Shown: positions 58,043 to 64,000 of the stretch, one piece after another | How the letters are laid out: every line of letters starts with the position of its first letter | Numbering within the stretch: the first letter of the stretch is position 1 | Assembly: GCA_013115145.1 (NCBI GenBank) | Contig: JAAPAO010000094.1 | Coordinates: 1-64,000 of the forward strand | DNA: 64,000 nt | Direction of reading: 5' to 3' | DNA from: Perkinsus chesapeaki | Lineage: Eukaryota > Perkinsozoa > Perkinsida > Perkinsidae | The notes under the pieces: model-generated | Told to the model about the DNA's origin: nothing | The model's input: the letters and a program-made list of their open reading frames with translations, nothing else | Databases searched by the model: none | Position numbers and translations under genes: made by a program

Positions 58043-58063
58043 TTGTGGACACAAGTTGTGTCA
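58043..58063. repeat. hairpin, 9-bp perfect arms, 3-nt centre
   Basis: CAAGTTGTG-TCA-CACAACTTG lies at the BED-finger codons of the transposase. Confidence 0.95.
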
Positions 58064-58330
58064 CACAACTTGCATTGATATATGCTGTTTTTACTGATTG
58101 TCACGTTCTTAAAGTATGAACGGGTTTTCTCCACCGAAACGGATCCGGCCATGGAAGAATTATGCGTGCGAAGCCTATCTCCGTTATCTTCTCTAAAATC
58201 CACTTCACTCAACACTGAATTAGACTTGGTTTGATAAACAGTGAAACTGTTCCTTACAGTCTGTAACTTACAGTTTATCACAAGAAATCGGGGGCTACGG
58301 TAGAACCCAAGAAATGTTGTTGACAAGTTC

Positions 58331-58893
58331 TTAAGAGGACTGTTAACTATGGATGATTAAACCGTTAAGATTTTACGCACATATATATCACATTGGCTGT
58401 GGGAAACAATCATTAAGCCCTCAGTGATGCTCGCTTAGCCGCCGAAGGCGGGAAATTTAGATCGTTTTGAGGGCTTTAGGCCGAAATTCCCGCTATTTCC
58501 AGTACTTTCCGGAAATGTTCCAACGAAATTTCCGAAACGGAAATTTTGTCGCATTTCAGTCTTGCCACACAGCTACGCTCGATCGATAATATGGTATTAC
58601 CAATCGATTCCTCTTGTCGAATGGCTATAGCCTTCGAGTTTTCATATGAGTTTGATCATTCATACGAGATATTCAATTTCTAGCAACTTGCCCAAAGAAT
58701 GCGAACGGCGTTAACCTGTGTGCCACAGGTCGCACAACAATGGATTATTCATAACTCTCGCTCTCAGGCTTCGACTGGTGTACCGTTCCCTCACAACAGA
58801 GTTAGAAGTTTCAACTTGGAAAAAACTCAGATAGGTGGAACAGTTCGGAAACAATTGATAAAAATCTATCATGTCGACACCAAGTACCATGCG
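58331..58893. other. non-coding spacer with hAT-like terminal-region hairpins
   Basis: No gene seen. Contains a perfect 9-bp hairpin at 58526-58546 (AAATTTCCG-AAA-CGGAAATTT) and a GCGGGAA...TTCCCGC pair at about 58449-58493, possibly the subterminal region of the adjacent hAT element. Confidence 0.5.
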
Positions 58894-61669
58894 TTAAAAT
58901 AAACCTTCGACCTTGCCAGTTGCTGGGTCAATATCCACCTAAAGGAGCGATTCGCAACCCTCGCAGAGCGTCAAAAATTTACATCATAGAAGCACGGGCG
59001 AGTAGGGAGACCTGGCATGGTCATAATTGGACCCAAGAGGGGATAGATGAAACCAGCACCTTGAAGCAAACTGATATACTGAGACAGCACTGTGAACTCA
59101 CCGGCGGCCGCACGACAGTTCTTCACTTTAATCGTGAATCCAGTAGGCCTACCACGCAGGCTCGGATCAGCCGAGAGAGAGTATCTGAAGTCCCGTCTTG
59201 AGTCAGGGAGTGAATGACTTGATCCACTCACTGCGTCTTAGCCATACAGATCGGGAGCCCTCCAAGACCAGCTTCTTCGAATCGCTTAATAGCAGTTTCG
59301 GCCGCCTGGGCAAAATGCCGTATTGGACTATTGTGTGTTATCCCTCACCTCTTCGTATTCCACATTGGCAGCTCCGTAGATCTTCGTGCAAATTGCGGCG
59401 ATCTTGTCCTTAATCGGGAGCTCCAGCGGGTACCTGTACCGCACCTTAACCAACTCCGTACGTCGAAGCCTCCTCCGTACGTAAACTTGAAATTGGGCTT
59501 TTTAGTGTCACAGACTTCGATCAGCTTCTTCGCGATATCAACCGCACCTTCGCCACCGCGAGCCCAGTGATCCGATACCACCGCCGCAGCAGCTCCGCTC
59601 TTCAAGGCATCGTCAACTAAATTACACACATTCGGTTACCGAATTTCGGTGAACTCTATATACGTATCTACCAATTAATTTCAACTCGGCATCCGAGTCT
59701 GTATTGACCTTATTGACGCAGACTATAACTGGCACCTAACGAGCCAAGCTACTCCACCGGCGACAGAGGTGAGATCAGTCTCACTCCGAACTGGTTGCCG
59801 ATATCTATGTGAGCCTGAAGATTGCTGAGCCCATTCTGAATAAGATCCAGTCTTTCACTGGTATATCTGAGGGGCAAGCGTCATGCTGTAGATCGATCCG
59901 CCGCGATAGCCCACGCCTCGTTCATCTTCTTTCCAGCCTCCACAGGGGGACCACCGCCGTGGCTCTTCAGTGCGCGCGCGGTTGTAACAAGGACCTGCTC
60001 AAGTAGCCTCTTCCTCACCGCCAAAACGTTCAAGATTTACAATAGCATCTGGGCGCAAACCGCTGTAGCGACATTTGATGTCCATGAACTTCTCCATTCC
60101 GATGTCGGACCCGAAGCCAGCCTCGGTGAGGACCTGATCGAGTTCTAGGGTCGAAAGGAAAGGGAGGTTGGAGCTCACGTAACCGTCCTCTCCAACGAGT
60201 TTGAGGGCAACTTGGTCAGCTACTATAGAGGAGTTACCATGAGCTATGTTGGCGAAGGGACCAGCGTGCACCTAGTCCTCCAGTGGGAGTGGGTGAAAGG
60301 ATATGACATACAAAAACGGGTGTTCCCTCCAGAGTCTGCATGAGTGTAGGGTTAATGGTGTCCTTCAATAGGACCGTCATAGCTCCAGCGACACCGAGAT
60401 CGTCGGCCGTCACAGGCTCACCGGACTTGCTATACGCCACCACCTTGAATGTTCACATAACATCGAACAGCAATAAAAAATACCTACCATCTTTCGTAGC
60501 CTCTCACGCATGTCCTCCAGGCTGGTAGCAAGGGCGAGGATGGCCATGCACTCGCTGCCTGATAAACCATCTTGAATGATTGCGACGCAACAATTGTCCT
60601 ACTGACGGCGATGTCCACCTGAGTCTCTCTTGTCATTCCCTTCTCGTTCGGGCCCTGTCCAATCGTAATCTTGCGGAGCATACGGTCATTCACATCAACC
60701 ACGCGGTTCACCTGAAATGGCATGCTGGAAGCAAAGTTCGATAGCGGCTCACCATGATAGTAGATGGATCGATGTCGAGGCGGACCAATCGAGCAATGCC
60801 TTCGTCATCGAGCTTGCTCACGTCAGCTGGCAGACCCAGGCGCTCCAAGCGACGGAGAATAGAAGCGGATACTTTGCGATGGCCGTCCTTCATTATTGGA
60901 CAAATACCTGTCAAGGTGAACTATAGAAATGGAGATCAGGTGGGCTTACGGTCAAAGAGAGCCTTGTTAGACTGCGTGTTCTCGTGAAAAATTCTTGTGT
61001 CGAGCTGAGCCACGAGGAGATTATTGGCGATAGAGATGGCATGGATGTCACCTACAAACGACATCTGCGTGCACATGTGTAATGAACTCACCGGTGAGAT
61101 GAAGATTAAAGTCTTCCATAGGAATGACCTGAGAATAGCCACCACCAGCAGCACCACCCTTTATGCCGAATGTGGGGCCCATCGATGGCTGTCTGATGCA
61201 GGTGAATACCTAACGTTCAATGCGCATGCTGCAGAGCCTTCGAGAAAGCCTTACTTTCTTGCCTAAGTGTGCCCCTAGGCTCTGGCTGAGTCCAACGGTG
61301 CAAGTGCTCTTACCCTCACCAAGAGGAGTTGGAGTGACTCCGGTGACAACCACATACCTGCAAAGATGCGATGCGAAACAACGGAGCAAAGCGGCTTACT
61401 TCCCATTGGGCTTATCTGAGAGCTTCCCACGGACCGAAAGATTGACCTTAGCGTTGTATTTCCCGTAACAGTCGTAGTCCTCCTCCTCGAGGCCGAGAGA
61501 CTGGCAAACGGCACGGATGTGGACGGGGGCGACCTGAAGATGTCACACAGCGTTGAGGATTAGGGTCCTCGCGGCGCCCTACGCTTTGGGCAATCTCGAT
61601 ATCTGACGGTACAGGGGTACGAAGAGCTTCGTTGGTTAGAGGCCTAGGAAGAACAGTGGAGGGAGCCAT
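58894..61669 (-). CDS. formate-tetrahydrofolate ligase (monofunctional)
   Basis: Minus-strand multi-exon gene. Exons 61669-61583, 61533-61400 and 61357-61255 join in phase. It starts [20 protein letters not shown]. Motifs in order: [32 protein letters not shown] (the ATP-binding loop TPxGEGKSTT with Cys at the last position), [124 protein letters not shown], and the ending [13 protein letters not shown] at 58894. It makes 10-formyl-THF from formate, THF and ATP. The N-terminal dehydrogenase/cyclohydrolase domain of animal C1-THF synthase is absent. No clear targeting peptide was seen. Exon edges between 59300 and 60000 are approximate. Confidence 0.95.
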
Positions 61670-61949
61670 TAACCGACAAGCACGTATAGTGAAATAAAAA
61701 CTGACAAGTAACACCATGAGCCCCTCGGGGACCATCAACGAATACGAAGCAGTCGAACTGGTCGAGTCAGCGGGTGAGGAGGAACGGTGTTAATGCATAA
61801 TAGAATGGTAACAGCACCCGTTGTTGCAACAGAGGAGCCGAGAGGGAGGTAGAGAGCTCCGATCAAACCGGAGCTCAGATTTGCTTCCAGTACAGTTTCT
61901 AGCTCAGAGTTACTGTTGTAATGACTGGTAAGCCGAAACCCTGCTTGCT

Positions 61950-62913
61950 TGCCTTACAAGCCCATTGAAAAACATTAATTTGATATTCGCAAAGAAACAC
62001 TCAATAATTGTACAGTCAGTTCGAGCTGGAGCTCCGTTCATTGACATTGGACAGTTGGGTCTTGAGCTTCTGATTTTCTCGGGCCAAGATGGACATCTGT
62101 TCTCGGAAGAAGTCAATACGGCCATCCTCAGAATCCGTCGTTCGTGTCACAGCCCGGGCCAACACGGACTCGTGACTATTAGCCTCGCGCCGCCGTTCCT
62201 TCATAGCCTAAAAGTGACGCCAAATGCAACTTTTGCACGCGTGCGCACCGACAGCGCCAGGCATGAAACAGTACTTCAATCTGCGCCCGTAGCTGTGCGT
62301 TTTCGGCTTTGTACTGCTCCGCTTGAGCGCGCGCTGTTTCTAATTGATCGGAAAGAAGTCGCCGTTGGTTCTTCAGTACCATTTGGCTCTCCGTCAGAGA
62401 ACTTACCTGCCATGAACAACAACCTATGCGAAATACCGATTTCAACAAACGCGGTACTTTCTGTTCTAGTGAAGCCTTCTCCCGTCGAACAGTGTTGAGC
62501 TCGGAATAGAGGCCTGGCAGCTCGCCATCGGCAGAGGCACGCCGTTGCTTAGCCGGGCCCGCAGCATCGCTCGAGGGCGATGATGGAGTGAGGTTGACAG
62601 CCGCGTTGGTTTGGGGGCTCTTCATTGTCCCACTGGTCCGTTGCTCACTCTGGCCACCTGAAGCAGTAAGACGCTCGAACCTGAAATCAGATTTTTCCGT
62701 ACTCTTATTGCCGGCGCTATACAGTTGCTCGTAGGTCTTCACTGACTCCCTGTAAAAATGGAGTACGTCATCCTGACTCGGCTCCAATTGCACCACTCGG
62801 TCAGGTGTTAACCCCAATTTCTGACGCAGGCGAAAGTTTTCTAGAATCTCCTCCACGGACAAGTCGGCTGTCGCGGAGCTCCTGCCGTTGGGCAGACTGT
62901 CCGTGTTTGCCAT
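61950..62913 (-). CDS. coiled-coil protein
   Basis: Minus-strand gene starting MANTDSLPNGRSSATADLSV at 62913. The N-terminal region has a compact helix (EEILENFRLRQKLGLTPD) and a Ser/Thr/Pro-rich linker. From about 62520 onward it is long heptad coil: ELNTVRREKASLEQKV, SQMVLKNQRRLLSDQLETAR and QYKAENAQLRAQIEVL, then in a further exon (about 62190-62016) GRIDFFREQMSILARENQKL. No membrane span. A cytoskeletal or centrosomal structural role is likely for such a protein, but no family is recognised. The end may lie anywhere between about 62016 and 61950. Confidence 0.55.
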
Positions 62914-63213
62914 CAAGGGTGTTTATAAAAAAACAAGCGGAGCGATGCACCGAGATTCAAGACCACTGAATACGCCTCAGGCGAAACTCAACTCGACAAT
63001 GTATAAATCAAACTGACAGCACGTTCCTTGTCCTAGACAAGACGAGGAGTTTAGCTACTGGCATTAAAACAGTAGGCAGACCTCATGGAGTACCTGATTC
63101 ACCATCACTGGAAACCAAAGAGGCGAACTGACTTACGTTATTTCATAAGCGCAATGATATAGTCGAACGACGCTTCTGGGAACAGCGAAGTTGAAGTGTT
63201 GATGAGCCTCGAG

Positions 63214-63987
63214 CTATCTTCTATCCTTTTTCCTCCTCCGCCGACTCCTCCCTCCCTTCCCAGTGTTTCTATCGTGATTGTGCATTGGCGCTCCGAGCCG
63301 AGCAGTGGGATCGTTCAGAACCAACAGCCTGTTCAATCTCTCATCAACACTCTCCTTGGACGCCACAAGGTCATCGCTGTCTGCCAGGCTAGGGGCGGTG
63401 AAGTAATCTTCACTCACCGTGCAGGAGGCTGCTCTGTCCCTGCGATCTCTGTCAGAGACATCGTCGGGGGCCCCTCTAGGCGAATTGAAAACCGCCGAGT
63501 CGCTTCCGGTCCCATCGTCATTCGGAAGCAGTTCTTTAGTAATAGCTTCTTTTGTTAACCGCAAGTCAACAGTCTCAGCTGCACTTGAACCATGCAGTGC
63601 GGCCGGTGCGAGAACCGCCTCCTTGTCGAAGGTGGCGGAATTTCCTCGCTCAGAAGTAGCCTGAGTCCTCGGCGATGACATTGTCTCAACTACAGTGGAG
63701 CGACTTTGTTGCTCCATAACAGCCTCAGTGCCAAGCGTTGCCATCTCCTCAACAACGGAATGAAGACCATCGATTGAGCAACGAGGCTCGACCACCTCTG
63801 TCGATGCACCATACTGCTTTGCATCATACTCAGTGTTCGGTGATGCCGAATCCTCAACTATTAAAGAGCCTTTTTCACCCGAGCAGTTCTCATTGACCGG
63901 TTCCGCACTGTTTTCGGCCTCATCTGAACGGGGCTTCGAGTCCACAGCGGAGGCATCTCCAACGTCAATAGCCGATGTGAAGTTCAT
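63214..63987 (-). CDS. low-complexity acidic protein with basic tail
   Basis: An open minus-strand frame of 257 codons from 63987 to 63214. It is rich in Ser, Glu, Asp, Ala and Thr without any recognisable domain, except repeated VVE/VEE phrases, and ends in a Lys/Arg cluster (GRSRRRRKKDRR) that could be a nuclear localisation signal. The frame stays open upstream of MNFTSAIDV to the window edge, so the true start may lie outside. Confidence 0.45.
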   Translation of the reverse strand: MNFTSAIDVGDASAVDSKPRSDEAENSAEPVNENCSGEKGSLIVEDSASPNTEYDAKQYGASTEVVEPRCSIDGLHSVVEEMATLGTEAVMEQQSRSTVVETMSSPRTQATSERGNSATFDKEAVLAPAALHGSSAAETVDLRLTKEAITKELLPNDDGTGSDSAVFNSPRGAPDDVSDRDRRDRAASCTVSEDYFTAPSLADSDDLVASKESVDERLNRLLVLNDPTARLGAPMHNHDRNTGKGGRSRRRRKKDRR

Positions 63988-64000
63988 AACGGTGGCCTCG

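Larger units (their letters stand above)
56722..58330 (-). mobile_element. decayed hAT-family transposon, N-terminal half of transposase
   Basis: Reading down the minus strand, about 58075-57950 gives a BED-type zinc finger: CKLCDTTCVHN, then CREHLLKHHSRKIGTKAG (Cys pair followed by H-x4-H). About 57730-57640 gives FNIKLIVCSMINGWSVRSIV and FQEAIDELVPNGRN, matching the hAT block before the catalytic core (I-x-x-x-x-x-P-F-S-x-V-E-x-x-x-F). About 57480-57400 gives WVIILFDSWSCLNGRG and LMTCAVAYRD, matching the hAT W-D-x-W-T-x-x-x-G-R-x-L-x-x-x-V block. Frames are interrupted, although short introns could explain some breaks. A further frame at 57063-56722 may continue the gene. Terminal repeats and the 8-bp duplication were not identified; hairpins on both sides may be subterminal repeats. 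It lies tail-side of the formate-THF ligase gene. Confidence 0.6.

Noticed and set aside
55091-58546. CRISPR-like or IS-type repeat array
   Set aside because: The hairpins differ from one another in sequence and spacing. There is no constant repeat with unique spacers.

Overview
The window reads as nuclear DNA of a unicellular eukaryote. Nearly every gene is cut by short GT-AG introns, often 35-60 nt and frequently nine or more per gene, and genes lie close together on both strands. Gene content (an MLO-type membrane protein fused to EF-hands, a RING/EF-hand protein, tandem M1 aminopeptidases, an OPR/RAP-like helical-repeat protein, a one-domain formate-THF ligase) suggests an alveolate, and Perkinsus or a close relative is my best guess. 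This is inference; there is no rRNA or spliced-leader gene to prove it.

Layout: 1.05-7.1 kb (+) seven-pass MLO-like protein with C-terminal EF-hands; 7.5-9.1 kb (+) DUF1015 protein; 9.9-12.3 kb (+) two-RRM hnRNP/Musashi-like protein; 12.7-15.1 kb (+) SNARE-like tail-anchored protein, interrupted by an 18-bp tandem repeat and an assembly gap; 15.9-19.1 kb (+) IQ-motif coiled-coil protein; 20.1-34.8 kb (+) four tandem puromycin-sensitive-type M1 aminopeptidases; 34.9-36.1 kb (+) helical-repeat protein; 36.2-41.8 kb (-) KCTD-type BTB protein, a small unknown gene, a CWF19L1/Drn1-like debranching-associated factor, a NudC-like CS-domain protein and an unknown conserved gene; 42.2-45.3 kb (-) two intronless SLC37-type transporters; 45.9-55.1 kb (+) a small two-exon gene, a RING/EF-hand protein, RNA polymerase I/III subunit RPAC1 (with a MITE and a large palindrome in one intron), a small conserved protein, an ankyrin protein and an unknown gene; 55.1-58.5 kb a decayed hAT transposon region packed with perfect short hairpins; 58.9-61.7 kb (-) formate-tetrahydrofolate ligase; 61.9-64.0 kb (-) a coiled-coil protein and a low-complexity acidic protein reaching close to the window edge.

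The most striking signals are structural. The four aminopeptidases and the two transporters are mosaics: nearly identical, AT-rich-codon tracts are embedded in diverged, GC-richer sequence, and in the aminopeptidases the tracts share a left edge and run different distances to the right. Two of the four aminopeptidases carry an extra 195-nt 5' exon that looks like an organelle presequence. A cluster of perfect hairpins with 1- or 3-nt centres fills the hAT region. The 100-N gap in one transporter is flanked by a 73-bp exact duplication and is almost certainly an assembly artefact. Exon boundaries below were placed by eye from GT/AG sites, reading frame and homology, and for several genes outer exons remain approximate.
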